A stretch of 64,000 nucleotides of DNA. Origin: Streptomyces spiralis. Its GTDB lineage: Bacteria > Actinomycetota > Actinomycetes > Streptomycetales > Streptomycetaceae. The notes under the pieces were generated by a model. It saw only the letters and a list, made by a program, of their open reading frames with translations, was not told where the DNA came from and ran no database searches. The stretch is taken from NCBI RefSeq assembly GCF_014654675.1, contig NZ_BNBC01000040.1, positions 1 to 64,000 on the forward strand, read 5' to 3'. The position numbers and the translations under genes were made by a program. Below, one piece after another: positions 1 to 7,880 of this stretch (the first letter of the stretch is position 1; each line of letters begins with the position of its first letter).

Positions 1-81
1 GAACGTGCGCGACAGCTCGGCTGCCTGCGCATCGGTCGGATAGAAGCGGTACTTGAACGCCCGCTTCACGCCAGTGGCCAT
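1..81 (-). CDS. tnpB: RNA-guided nuclease/transposase TnpB, N-terminal fragment
   Basis: Only the first 27 codons lie in the window. They begin at an ATG (81) and contain the motif RAFKYRFYPTDAQ, the hallmark start of TnpB/IS605 OrfB proteins. TnpB is the omega-RNA-guided nuclease encoded by IS200/IS605 elements. The rest of the gene lies left of the window, so whether it is intact cannot be judged. Confidence 0.8.
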   Translation of the reverse strand, partial: MATGVKRAFKYRFYPTDAQAAELSRTF

Positions 82-196
82 GGCTCACACACTAGTACAG
101 CAACTTGTGACCATGCTCAGGTAGTTGATGGTGCCGCCGATCCGCCCGGAGGGCGAATCGGCTTTCCCTGCCCTGCTCCGCAGGAGTCCGTTTCCT

Positions 197-216
197 CCCC
201 CGCCTGAAGGCGGGGG
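197..216. repeat. Subterminal hairpin of the IS605-like element
   Basis: Eight-base arms (CCCCCGCC and GGCGGGGG) enclose the loop TGAA. The hairpin lies between the tnpB start and the disrupted amidohydrolase, where a TnpA-recognised left-end hairpin is expected. Confidence 0.6.
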
Positions 217-235
217 TATCCACGGAGGAATTCCG

Positions 236-475
236 ATGAGTGTCGATCAGGCCCGGCATGACCCATCCTTCGGCCGCATCCACCTCTTGTCTGCCCCTGA
301 GCGGCCCGGCCGAGACGGACGCGATCTGTCCGCCGCTGATGGCGACGTCGTACAGACCGGCGAGCGCCTGGCGGCCGTCGAAGACATGTGCGCGCCTGAT
401 CACGAGGTCGTAGGTCGCAGGGCCGCGAGCCTGGGTGCTCGCAGTTGTCTCGGATTCCTGGGACACCGCTCTCAC
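236..475 (-). pseudogene. Amidohydrolase (dihydroorotase/hydantoinase-like), N-terminal 80 residues cut by an IS
   Basis: The frame starts at a GTG (475) preceded by AGGAG. It shows the usual N-terminal beta-sandwich of metal-dependent amidohydrolases (YDLVIRRAHVFDG, then VDAAEGWVMPGLIDTH). It ends at the first metal-binding site: after GLIDTH the codons read into IS605 end sequence and go to a stop at 92. The catalytic barrel is missing, so the product should be inactive. A 23-bp inverted-repeat operator (593-615) lies upstream and an Rrf2 regulator gene lies further upstream on the same strand. Substrate cannot be told from this fragment. Confidence 0.75.
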
Positions 476-592
476 TCCTGGTGCCGTTCTGGGTAGGTGT
501 TCGGGCCGTGGTGCACGGGGCTGGATCGTGGGGCCCCGGACATCGGGAGCCGGGTGGGTCCGGAGTTTCCACCCCAGACCCCCGCGGAACTG

Positions 593-615
593 ACTGTAAC
601 TGAGCCAGTTACAGT
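593..615. promoter_or_regulatory. Rrf2-type operator upstream of the amidohydrolase
   Basis: A perfect inverted repeat, 10-bp arms ACTGTAACTG and CAGTTACAGT around a 3-bp centre (AGC). The same layout recurs at 1134-1156 in front of the Rrf2 gene, so both are best read as binding sites of that regulator. Confidence 0.7.
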
Positions 616-661
616 TAAGTTGTGCGTCATTGACGCCGGGTGGGCATCCGGCACCGCTTGA

Positions 662-1105
662 TCAGTGAATCCTCGGCTCGCCGTCGGAGGCCAGTATCCG
701 CTGCAGCAGGTCGGCGATCGTCGTCCTGCCGAGCTGTTCCTCCAGAGCTCGTTCCGCGCTCCGGAACTCCGCGTCGAGCAGGTCGCCGATGTTGCGTCCG
801 ACCTCGCACGCCCGGCTGGGCGGATGGGTGTGCCGCGAGAAGACCTGGCCCTCCTCGACGGCGGCGTACGCGTCATAGAGCGTGATGTCCCGCGGGCTGC
901 GAGCGAGGGACCAGCCGCCCCCCCGACCCTCGGTGGACCAGATCAGGTGAGCGTCTCGCAAGTGTCCGAGGATGCGCCGCACGAGGACTGGATTGCTGTC
1001 AAGGCTGTCCGCGATCTCCGTGGAAGTCAACGGGCCCCCACGCCGGTGCGCCAGCATCGCAAGCGCGTGAATCGCCACCGCGCTCCTGCTGCTGAGCCCC
1101 GCCAA
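662..1105 (-). CDS. Rrf2-family transcriptional regulator
   Basis: 147 residues, the normal Rrf2 length. It has an N-terminal winged helix (residues ~10-75, with the family segment VLVRRILGHLRDAHLI and a glycine-rich GRGGGWSLAR wing) and a C-terminal helix ending in a stretch typical of the family. The three clustered cysteines of Fe-S Rrf2 proteins (IscR, NsrR, RsrR) are absent; only one Cys is seen, so it probably senses something without a cluster. A TTG at 1105 follows AGGAG directly, which decides the start. Matching operators lie upstream of its own gene and upstream of the downstream amidohydrolase, suggesting autoregulation plus control of that gene. Confidence 0.85.
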   Translation of the reverse strand: MAGLSSRSAVAIHALAMLAHRRGGPLTSTEIADSLDSNPVLVRRILGHLRDAHLIWSTEGRGGGWSLARSPRDITLYDAYAAVEEGQVFSRHTHPPSRACEVGRNIGDLLDAEFRSAERALEEQLGRTTIADLLQRILASDGEPRIH

Positions 1106-1133
1106 CTCCTGCTCCTGCCGTCGCCGCCGATGA

Positions 1134-1156
1134 ACTGAAACCAGGCTAGTTGCAGT
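1134..1156. promoter_or_regulatory. Rrf2-type operator upstream of the regulator gene
   Basis: Matches the site at 593-615 in the pattern ACTGnAAC-N7-GTTnCAGT with identical 23-bp spacing. It is less symmetric than the amidohydrolase site, which would be consistent with weaker autoregulatory binding. Confidence 0.6.
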
Positions 1157-1373
1157 TTAATCGATGGTCAACCGAGCTGTCGTAGACCTCAGTTCGAGCA
1201 GGTCGGATGCGGGGTGACGACGGCCTGGGCCTGTGCGGTCGCGGTGTGGTGCAGGCCGGGGCGCAGGAAGCGGAGCCCTGTCAGGGACGGTTCGGCCCGG
1301 ACCCGGTACGACTGGGCCGGAGGTTCGGGTCGACACGGAAGCGCCGTCCTGGCACGGCTCTGACGGTCGCCGG

Positions 1374-2288
1374 TCAGTGCGAGTCGGCGGGGACGGGTGA
1401 AAGCCGGTAGGCGTCGTGATCGGTGACGACGCGGCCGGCCGTGGGCGGTGCGAAGTGGGTGCCCAGGACGAGCGTGTCCGTGTCGGCGAGTGAGCTGAGG
1501 AGCGTGCGGCGCGTGGTCTCGGACTGTTCGGGGTCGATGTCGACGCAGGCGCCGATGGCGGGGTGAGCGAGCTGGACGGGGTGGTGGATGCAGTCGCCGG
1601 TGATCAGTGCCGTCCGGCCGTGGCTGGTCAGCTTGACGGCGACGTGGCCGGGGGTGTGGCCGGGGGTGGGGAGCAGGCGTAGGCCCGGGGCGACGTCGAC
1701 GCCCTCGGCGGGGACGTCGACGAGGTCGAGCAGCCCCGCCTGCTCGACGGGGATCACGGAGTCCCGGAACATCTGCTCGCGTGCCTCTTCCATGTCGTAC
1801 CCGGCCCAGAATTCCCGCTCGGTTCGGGAGGTCAGGTAACGGGCGTGGGGGAAGGTGGGTACCCAGTCGCCGTCCGTCTTCCGTGTGTTCCAGCCGACGT
1901 GGTCGGCGTGCAGGTGGGTGAGGATCACCAGGTCGACCGAGTCCTGGGGGAATCCGGCGGCGGTGAGGTCCCGGAGGTAGTCGGTGTCCAGGTCGTGCCA
2001 GGCGGGGTTGGCGCGTTCCTTGGCGTTGCCGATGCCGGTGTCGACCAGGATGCGCAGGCCGCCGAGGGTGAACGCGAAGCTGTGGCTGTCGATGCGGAGG
2101 GTGCCCTGCTCGTCGGCGAAGTGGGGGTGCAGCCAGTCGTGTGCGGCGACGAGGTCCGGGGTGGCGTCGGGCAGCAGCCACGGTCCGGTGGCGGGCGGCA
2201 GGAGGGTCTCGTCGATGCGGTGGACGGTGACGTCGCCCACGGTCCAGGAGTGAGCGGCGGTCGGGTCGGTGGCCGGCGTAGTGCTCAT
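1374..2288 (-). CDS. Metallo-beta-lactamase-fold hydrolase (lactonase-like)
   Basis: 304 residues. The MBL signature THLHADH is at residues 124-130, followed by a second metal His in PTPGHTPGH, an Asp in ITGDC and a late GTHFAPP histidine. This set fits the di-zinc site of the AHL-lactonase/glyoxalase-II-like branch. No signal peptide, so probably cytosolic. The gene is divergent from the small protein/amidase pair; the 115-bp gap holds palindromes (2350-2374) that may control both directions. Substrate unknown; a lactone or thioester is plausible. The last ~180 bp before the Rrf2 operator (1190-1373) hold no supported gene. Confidence 0.8.
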   Translation of the reverse strand: MSTTPATDPTAAHSWTVGDVTVHRIDETLLPPATGPWLLPDATPDLVAAHDWLHPHFADEQGTLRIDSHSFAFTLGGLRILVDTGIGNAKERANPAWHDLDTDYLRDLTAAGFPQDSVDLVILTHLHADHVGWNTRKTDGDWVPTFPHARYLTSRTEREFWAGYDMEEAREQMFRDSVIPVEQAGLLDLVDVPAEGVDVAPGLRLLPTPGHTPGHVAVKLTSHGRTALITGDCIHHPVQLAHPAIGACVDIDPEQSETTRRTLLSSLADTDTLVLGTHFAPPTAGRVVTDHDAYRLSPVPADSH

Positions 2289-2349
2289 GATCGTTCTGTC
2301 CTTCTGGTCTCGTCACGGAAGGTCGTCGTGTGCCTAAAGCTATTGGTTT

Positions 2350-2374
2350 GCTTTAAAGCACCGTAGGCGCCTAC
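2350..2374. promoter_or_regulatory. Palindromes in the MBL/amidase divergent promoter
   Basis: GCTTTAAAGC (2350-2359) and GTAGGCGCCTAC (2363-2374) are both perfect palindromes, and a CTAAAGC half-site lies at 2334-2340. GCTTTAA recurs just before the TetR gene start (4318-4324), so the first may be that TetR's operator. Confidence 0.45.
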
Positions 2375-2447
2375 AGTGAATTAACGCAAACCCTTAGCTT
2401 TTGTGCGCGTGTGCTTCGCCGCTCCCGCCCGAGAAGAAGGAAGTCCC

Positions 2448-2657
2448 ATGTCCGCCGAAGAGCTCACCCCGTCCGAAGCGGCCCGCTGGGCCGCCCGTGG
2501 CGGGCTCCTGCTGCCGGCCGACCGCCACGCCGCGATCGCGGCCACCGCCAACCACATCCATTCCGTCGTCGCGGTCCTGCGGGAGCTGAACCTGGGGGAC
2601 ACCCCGCCCGCCCCCGCCTACCGCGCGAGCCAGGAGAGGCGCGATGCAACCGTATGA
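2448..2657 (+). CDS. AtzG-like small amidase partner (DUF4089-type)
   Basis: 69 residues starting at the ATG preceded by GAAGGAAG, rather than the in-frame start 45 bp upstream. The sequence is helical, with a segment (LLLPADRHAAIAATANHIHSV) resembling AtzG-like proteins. AtzG is a GatC-related small subunit that stabilises the amidase AtzE. The gene overlaps the amidase start by 14 bp, so the two are translationally coupled, as expected for a stoichiometric partner. The family assignment is from memory of the pattern and needs a profile search. Confidence 0.6.
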   Translation: MSAEELTPSEAARWAARGGLLLPADRHAAIAATANHIHSVVAVLRELNLGDTPPAPAYRASQERRDATV

Positions 2658-4035
2658 ACTGTCCCTGACCGAAGCCGCCGACGCGATCCGGGCCCGGCAG
2701 CTGTCTCCCGTCGAGCTGGCGGACTCCGTCCTTGAGCGCATCGCACAGACGGAGCCGCACCTTCATGCCTACGCCACCGTCACCGCCGAGCGCACCCGCA
2801 GGGCCGCGCGTGAAGGCGAACACGACATCGCGGCCGGCCGCTATCGCGGTCCGCTGCACGGCATTCCCATGGGCGTCAAAGATCTGATCGACGTCGCCGG
2901 CGTGGCGACAACGGCCGGCTCCCGGGTCCGCGCCGACCATCGCGCGCAGACCGACAGCACGGTCGCCGCGCGGCTGACGCGGGCCGGTGCGGTCCTGCTG
3001 GGCAAGACGCATACGCACGAGTTCGCCTATGGCCTGACCACCCCGCAGACCCGCAACGCCTGGGACACGGGCCGGGTCGCCGGCGGCTCCAGCGGCGGAT
3101 CCGCCGTCGCCGTCGCAGCGGGCATGGCCACCTTCGCCCTGGGCACCGACACCGGCGGATCCATCAGGGTGCCCTCCGCGCTCAACGGGGTGGTCGGCCT
3201 CAAGCCGACCTACGGCCTCCTCCCGCGCCACGGCGTCACGTCCCTGTCCTGGTCACTGGACCACGTCGGCCCGATCACCCGCACCGTGGAGGACGCGGCC
3301 CTGGTCCTGACCGCCCTGGCCGGACACGACCCCCGCGATCCCGCCTCCCTGACCGCACCCGCCATCGACTACCGGCCGCCCGCGGCCGTGGACCTGAAGG
3401 GGCTGCGGATCGGCGTGCCGCGCAACTACTACTTCGACCACATCGCCCCCGAGATCGAAGCCGCGGTCCGGCATGCCATCGACCAGCTTCAAGCCCTCGG
3501 CGCACGGCTCGTCGAGGTCGAGATCCCCATGACGCGCTACGTCCAGGCCACCCAGTGGGGTCTGATGGTGCCCGAGGCCACCGCCTACCACGCGGACACC
3601 CTGCGCACGGTCCCCGAGCTCTACGAGGCCGATGTTCGTATCCTCCTCGAGGCCGGCGAACTGATGACCGCCGGGGACTACCTGCGCGCCCAGCGCTCCC
3701 GGACCCTCATGCGCCAGGAATGGGCCCGCATGCTCGAGGACGTCGACTTGATCGCCGCCCCCACCGTCCCGGCCACCGCCGTCAGGGTCGGCCAGGAGAC
3801 GATCACGTGGGCCGACGGCTCTGTCGAGGGCGTCTCCGACGCCTACGTACGCCTGTCGGCCCCCGCCAACATCACCGGGGTACCGTCCCTCTCCCTGCCC
3901 GTCGGTCACGACACGGCGGGCCTGCCGATCGGCATGCAACTGCTCGGGCGACCGCTCGAAGAGAGCGTGCTCCTGCGGGTCGGCCACGCCTATGAGCAGA
4001 CCCAGCCCGTCCGTGACCTCGCACGCGCGACGTGA
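2644..4035 (+). CDS. Amidase-signature hydrolase (AtzE/GatA-like)
   Basis: 463 residues, a typical amidase-signature length. The Ser-cisSer-Lys triad is visible: Lys79 in GVKDLIDVAG, the GGSSGGSA loop around 147-154 (cis-Ser 149), and the nucleophile Ser173 in GTDTGGSIRVP. It would hydrolyse an amide or carboxy-urea bond in the cytosol; no export signal is present. Translational overlap with the AtzG-like gene suggests a two-subunit enzyme similar to 1-carboxybiuret hydrolase, though GatA-like or generic amidase activity is equally possible. A TetR gene follows on the same strand after ~290 bp in which no other gene is seen. Confidence 0.85.
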   Translation: MQPYELSLTEAADAIRARQLSPVELADSVLERIAQTEPHLHAYATVTAERTRRAAREGEHDIAAGRYRGPLHGIPMGVKDLIDVAGVATTAGSRVRADHRAQTDSTVAARLTRAGAVLLGKTHTHEFAYGLTTPQTRNAWDTGRVAGGSSGGSAVAVAAGMATFALGTDTGGSIRVPSALNGVVGLKPTYGLLPRHGVTSLSWSLDHVGPITRTVEDAALVLTALAGHDPRDPASLTAPAIDYRPPAAVDLKGLRIGVPRNYYFDHIAPEIEAAVRHAIDQLQALGARLVEVEIPMTRYVQATQWGLMVPEATAYHADTLRTVPELYEADVRILLEAGELMTAGDYLRAQRSRTLMRQEWARMLEDVDLIAAPTVPATAVRVGQETITWADGSVEGVSDAYVRLSAPANITGVPSLSLPVGHDTAGLPIGMQLLGRPLEESVLLRVGHAYEQTQPVRDLARAT

Positions 4036-4325
4036 GCGAATGACGTACCCGGCAGCGCCGCTCCGGCAGGGTCGATGCCTGACGGCTCGGACGCAGCCGT
4101 CGGGCACTCGCCCGCTCCCGATGACAGAGCCTGTGCGGGCGTTCCCCAAGGGTGCCCGAGCCGTGACGGGGTCAGGGGCGATGGAGCCGACAGAGGCCTT
4201 GCCCGTTGCCGGCGTGCACCGAGGCGGCGCCGAAGCAAACGACGCGCGGCGAGAAGGCCATCGGAGGGCGGCCCGTTGGTCGCACAGCAGCGTACGGCCG
4301 CCAGACGCAATGATTTCGCTTTAAG

Positions 4326-4898
4326 ATGGGCTCCATGAGCAGGCAGATGGTACGCCCCGGGGGTCGCAGCGCCCGGGTGCAGGCGTCGGTGCACGCCGCC
4401 GTACGCGAACTCGCCTCGGAGGTGGGCCGGGACGCGCTGACGGTGCCGATGATCGCCTTGCGCGCAGGCGTGACACCATCGACCATCTACCGCCGCTGGG
4501 GGGATCTGCAGGAGCTGTTGTCGGACGTGGCGGTCGAGCGTCTGCGCCCTGAGACCGCGCCCAGGGATCACGGCGCTCTGCCACTCGACCTGATGGTCTG
4601 GGCCGAGCAGTTCCTCGACGAAATGTCCTCTCCCACCGGCCGCGCCTACGTCCGTGACGCCCTGCTCGGCGACCCTGACGGTGGCAACGCCGGCCAGTGC
4701 TCCGCCTACGCCGCCGAACAGATCGACGTCATCCTCACCCGCGCGACCGGACGCGGGGAGAAGACACCCGACGTCGAGACGGTCATGGACCACGTCGTCG
4801 CCCCCCTGATGTACCGCATCCTCTTCCGCCCGGACGGACTTGACGCCGCGTACGCGCGTCGGCTCGTGACAGCGCTCCTCGGCGCGACCGGCCGATGA
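4326..4898 (+). CDS. TetR/AcrR-family regulator
   Basis: 190 residues. The N-terminal HTH (residues ~15-60) contains the segment RAGVTPSTIYRRWGD, the classic TetR recognition helix. The C-terminal ligand domain resembles TetR proteins with a YRILFRPDG segment. The ATG at 4326 or 4335 could be used; there is no clear ribosome site, and GCTTTAA directly precedes the start, so a leaderless autoregulated message is possible. The likely target is the divergent MBL/amidase promoter, which has the matching palindrome. Confidence 0.8.
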   Translation: MGSMSRQMVRPGGRSARVQASVHAAVRELASEVGRDALTVPMIALRAGVTPSTIYRRWGDLQELLSDVAVERLRPETAPRDHGALPLDLMVWAEQFLDEMSSPTGRAYVRDALLGDPDGGNAGQCSAYAAEQIDVILTRATGRGEKTPDVETVMDHVVAPLMYRILFRPDGLDAAYARRLVTALLGATGR

Positions 4899-4919
4899 CG
4901 GGGGAGGGGCAGTACGGAG

Positions 4920-5153
4920 TCAGCGGCGGTCGGCCGTAACGTCGACGGAGGCGATGCGCGCCAGGGGGTGTCGCTTGCCGGTCAGCATCGCGTCGAACCG
5001 CTTGTCGCCGGTGAGGTGGCGCCGGAAGACGGCGTCGATGTAGGCCGTGGCTACCTGGCGTTGGCCGGCTTCGGTCACCACCCACCGCTGGGACAATCGC
5101 CCAAACCAGGCCCCCTTGCGGCGGAGCCGGTGCCCGTCAGCCTCGGGCTGCAT
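4920..5153 (-). pseudogene. Probable C-terminal remnant of an alpha/beta-hydrolase-type protein
   Basis: An open frame of 77 codons whose middle (VATAYIDAVFRRHLTGDKRFDAML) resembles the C-terminal cap region of secreted lipase/chlorophyllase-like hydrolases. No catalytic residues are present. Its apparent start overlaps the 3' end of the TetR gene (5137-5748), arguing for a leftover of a larger gene. Low confidence. Confidence 0.3.
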
Positions 5154-5748
5154 CCACCGATGCTGCCCGGGTGAGGGTGTCCGCCACCGTCGTGCATGCG
5201 AGCCGGGCCACGGAGCGCAGTTCGGCGTCCGAAGTACCGGCGCGGCTCAGTACGGCCAGCGACTGGTTGACGGCGACGACGAATGTGGCGAGTTCGTCGA
5301 GCGTTCGGGTGTCGGCCGAGGAGTCCGCCAGTGCCGTGCGGATCCGTTGGCGCTGCAGGTCGAGCAGGCCTCGCACCTGAGTGCTGTTTTCCTCCCTCAG
5401 AGTCGGTGACTGCGCCGCGGACTGTGCGATGAGGCATCCCACAGGGACCGACGGGTCGGCGATGCGGCTCAGGACGACGTCGAAGAATGCCTCGACCGCA
5501 CGTACCGGATCACCGGCGTGTGCCGTCAGTGCCTGCTCGTACTGCGCGCCGTAGATCGACGCGTAGCGATCGAGGCACCGGCGGAAGAGGGCGTCCTTGT
5601 TGCCGAAGGCGCCGTAGAGGGAGCCGCGGCCGAGACCGGTGGCGGAGCCGAGGGCATCGAGGGAGGCGTCCGCGTATCCACGCTGCCAGAACACTCGCAT
5701 GGCCTGGTCCACGGCCGCATCGACGTCGAACTGCTTCCGGCCGGACAT
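5137..5748 (-). CDS. TetR/AcrR-family regulator
   Basis: 203 residues from the ATG at 5748, chosen because GGAGG lies 8 nt upstream; an in-frame ATG at 5769 lacks one. The HTH (residues ~10-55) includes GLGRGSLYGAFGNKDALF, typical of AcrR-type regulators. The C-terminal domain has the PVGCLIAQSAAQ segment common in TetR proteins of divergent TetR/MFS or TetR/oxidoreductase pairs. A perfect 19-bp inverted repeat between this gene and the divergent gene at 5885 is the expected operator. Confidence 0.88.
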   Translation of the reverse strand: MSGRKQFDVDAAVDQAMRVFWQRGYADASLDALGSATGLGRGSLYGAFGNKDALFRRCLDRYASIYGAQYEQALTAHAGDPVRAVEAFFDVVLSRIADPSVPVGCLIAQSAAQSPTLREENSTQVRGLLDLQRQRIRTALADSSADTRTLDELATFVVAVNQSLAVLSRAGTSDAELRSVARLACTTVADTLTRAASVDAARG

Positions 5749-5792
5749 GGCGTGCACCTCCAGTTTCATGACCCCGCTGTGAGCCTACCTGC

Positions 5793-5839
5793 ATCTTGGA
5801 TCGATCGGTCAGATTATCTTTGACCGATCGATCCAAGAT
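5793..5839. promoter_or_regulatory. Perfect 19-bp inverted-repeat operator
   Basis: Arms 5793-5811 and 5821-5839 are exact inverse complements, separated by 9 bp (GATTATCTT). Each arm contains GATCGATCGGTCA or its complement. The site is centred between the TetR gene (minus) and the MFS remnant (plus), so one dimer pair could silence both. Confidence 0.8.
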
Positions 5840-5884
5840 GGCTAGCGTGAGGGACGTCGGTTCGCCCACACGAAAGGCCGCACG

Positions 5885-6208
5885 ATGATCAACGACATCG
5901 CCCCGGACGGCCGCACGCATGTCGTCCCGCCCGTCGACGGGCGCCGGGCGCGCGCAGGGTTCTGGCTCGTGGCCGCGGTGTACACCCTCGGCGGCGTCGG
6001 GGTCGCCCAGCGGCTCGCCGATCCGCGGCGCAGGGCGGATCTGCTCTCCACGTACTTCCTGTTCGCCTACACGGGCACGATCGTGCCCACGCTGGCCCTC
6101 GGGCTCCTCGACCAGATGATCAACCAGGACGTCGCAACCCTGCTCCTCGCCGTCACCGTCGTAGCGACAACCCTCGCCGGCGCACTGAGCCGCCCCGCCA
6201 CCACCTGA
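5885..6208 (+). pseudogene. MFS transporter collapsed to ~107 codons by an internal deletion
   Basis: The frame is open from an ATG (AAAGG 9 nt upstream) but encodes only an N-terminal leader with the start of a first helix (ARAGFWLVAAVYTLGG), joined directly to what looks like the last two membrane helices of an MFS carrier (GTIVPTLALGLLDQMI and LLLAVTVVATTLAGAL). A full carrier has ~400-480 residues, so about 300 codons appear lost. The promoter and operator remain intact. It could still make a two-to-three-helix membrane peptide. Confidence 0.6.
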
Positions 6209-6287
6209 GCGAGAGCCGTGTCGCGTGGCTGCGCTCCCTCCTGCCCACTCCATGAAATCCCGTCAACCACTGCCGCAAAGGATGATC

Positions 6288-7238
6288 GTGAGTCTGTCGT
6301 CAACCCACCTGCCCACGCCCGAAGGCCCCGGTTCCGTCTCCGGAGCGCCCGGCCTCCCGGCCCGATTCACCGACAGCTTCACCAGCCAGTACATCGATAC
6401 CGGCGAGCTGCGCCTGCACGCCGTGACCGGCGGCGAAGGACCCGCGTTGTTGTTGCTGGCCGGCTGGCCTCAGACGTGGTACGCCTGGCGCCTGCTGATG
6501 CCCGCGCTGGCCCGGGACTTCACCGTCGTCGCGGTCGATCCGCGCGGTGTCGGGCTGTCCGACAAACCCCTGGACGGGTACGACACCGGCACGCTCGCAG
6601 GCGACATGGTGGCGCTGATGGACGCGCTCGGGCATCAGCGCTTCGCCATGGTCGGTCATGACGTCGGGATGTGGACCGGCTATGCCCTGGCCGCTGATCA
6701 TCCTGACCGGTTGGTCCGCCTGGCCGTCGCCGAGGCCGCGATCCCGGGACTTTCCCCGACACCGCCTCTTTTCGGCAGCCAGGAGGCCAATGACCGCCTC
6801 TGGCACTTCGCCTTCAACCGCCTCACCGGCGTCAACGAGCAATTGGTCAGCGGACGGGAACGTCTCTACTTCGGCCATCAGTTCGCCACGAAATCCGCGA
6901 AGGCACTGCCCGACTACGCCGTCCAGCACTACGTCGACATCATCGCCGCCGACCCGGAAGCCCTGCGATCCAGCTTCGAGTTCTACCGCGCACTCGATAC
7001 GACCATCGCGCAGAACCACAAGCGCAAGACCCGACGGCTGTCCCTGCCCGTTCTGGCGATCGGGGGAGCGGAGAACCTGGGCGCATCGGTCGGCGCAACG
7101 ATGAAGCTTGCCGCCGACGATGTGGAGAGCGTTGTCCTCCCCGAGTGCGGCCACTACCCCGCCGAGGAAGCCCCAGATGCGATGCTGTCGGCGCTTACCG
7201 CGTTCCTGGCGCCCTACCGTGATAAGCCGACCGCATAG
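6288..7238 (+). CDS. Alpha/beta-fold hydrolase, epoxide-hydrolase/haloalkane-dehalogenase type
   Basis: 316 residues from a GTG with AAAGGA 5 nt upstream. It shows the LAGWP oxyanion motif (58-61), the nucleophile elbow VGHDVGMW with Asp125 (an Asp, not Ser, nucleophile, as in epoxide hydrolases and dehalogenases), and a C-terminal catalytic His289 in ECGHYPAEEAPD. No signal peptide. It follows the MFS remnant on the same strand within ~80 bp, so both may belong to the TetR (5137) regulon. Substrate unknown. Confidence 0.82.
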   Translation: MSLSSTHLPTPEGPGSVSGAPGLPARFTDSFTSQYIDTGELRLHAVTGGEGPALLLLAGWPQTWYAWRLLMPALARDFTVVAVDPRGVGLSDKPLDGYDTGTLAGDMVALMDALGHQRFAMVGHDVGMWTGYALAADHPDRLVRLAVAEAAIPGLSPTPPLFGSQEANDRLWHFAFNRLTGVNEQLVSGRERLYFGHQFATKSAKALPDYAVQHYVDIIAADPEALRSSFEFYRALDTTIAQNHKRKTRRLSLPVLAIGGAENLGASVGATMKLAADDVESVVLPECGHYPAEEAPDAMLSALTAFLAPYRDKPTA

Positions 7239-7244
7239 GTGGGT

Positions 7245-7290
7245 GCTCAACTGTTGAGCGGATGCGCCTGTCCGATCAGTGATCACTGAT
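7245..7290. repeat. Two short perfect palindromes after the epoxide hydrolase
   Basis: GCTCAAC-T-GTTGAGC (7245-7259) and ATCAGTGATCACTGAT (7275-7290). They could form a weak terminator or be operators for whatever once lay downstream. They stand out because they are AT-rich compared with their surroundings. Confidence 0.4.
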
Positions 7291-7515
7291 GCCATGTGGG
7301 ACCGGATCCCGCCGCTGATGCCGGCCGATCCGGTCCTGGGCGCCGGGCTCGGCCTGTTCCCGACTGCCCGCGAACTGAGGCCCTGAAACAGCAGCTGGGC
7401 CGCGCGTACGGGCGTCCCGGAGCTCACCAGTTGACGTCGCCCCGACCCCGGAACCGACGCTCCTGGCGTACCGAACCCCTACATGCCGAAAACGAGCTCA
7501 GCCGTGGGGTGACTG

Positions 7516-7880
7516 ATGTTCGTGCGCTGCACGTCGCTCAGCGGCGCCGACTTGGGGAAGTGGAGTGTGCCTTTGCTGTCTGCTCGTGGGGCGGTCTTGC
7601 TGCGCAACGGCCACGTCCGCACCCTGGAAGCGAGCAGTCCCGGAATCCCGCTGGGCATCACCGCACCTCGGAGGACCAGTACAGGGTCGAGACCTTCGTC
7701 TTCGAAACCGGCGACATCCTGCTCCTCTACACCGGCGGCGTCATAGAGCCTCCCGACCCGCACGGTACCTTCTACCCGCTCACCAAATGGATCGCGGCCT
7801 GGGACGGCGCAGGCGGCCCCGAACACCTCGTCCGCTGCGACGGGCCCGCACCCGGCACGACCGGGGAGCCGGTGTCGTGA
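7516..7880 (+). pseudogene. SpoIIE/RsbU-type serine phosphatase, frameshifted C-terminal remnant
   Basis: One frame reads VLLRNGHVRTLEASSPGIPLGI, then another continues YRVETFVFETGDILLLYTGGVIE and TFYPLTKWIAAWDG. Together these match the C-terminal half of PP2C/SpoIIE phosphatases, with a frameshift near 7670. The normally invariant metal-binding Asp in LLYTDG is Gly here. Everything upstream of the glycine-rich strand is missing, so the remnant is dead. Nothing recognisable lies at 7300-7515. Confidence 0.6.

Larger units (their letters stand above)
1..235 (-). mobile_element. IS200/IS605-family element, left-end part (runs off window)
   Basis: The segment contains the first codons of a TnpB-type gene (1-81) and, upstream of it, a GC hairpin with arms at 197-204 and 209-216 and a 4-nt loop. 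Such hairpins are typical of the subterminal ends of IS200/IS605 elements. The boundary near 235/236 is inferred from where the amidohydrolase reading frame stops making sense. These elements transpose as single strands without target duplication, so no direct repeat is expected. Confidence 0.75.

Noticed and set aside
1189..2316. Long Arg/Pro-rich minus frame (375 codons)
   Set aside because: It is a shifted reading of the MBL-fold gene at 1374-2288; no domain, and extreme Arg/Pro content typical of shadow frames in high-GC DNA.
6300..7427. 375-codon minus frame opposite the epoxide hydrolase
   Set aside because: Antisense shadow; its codon third positions mirror the plus-strand gene, which has full catalytic motifs.
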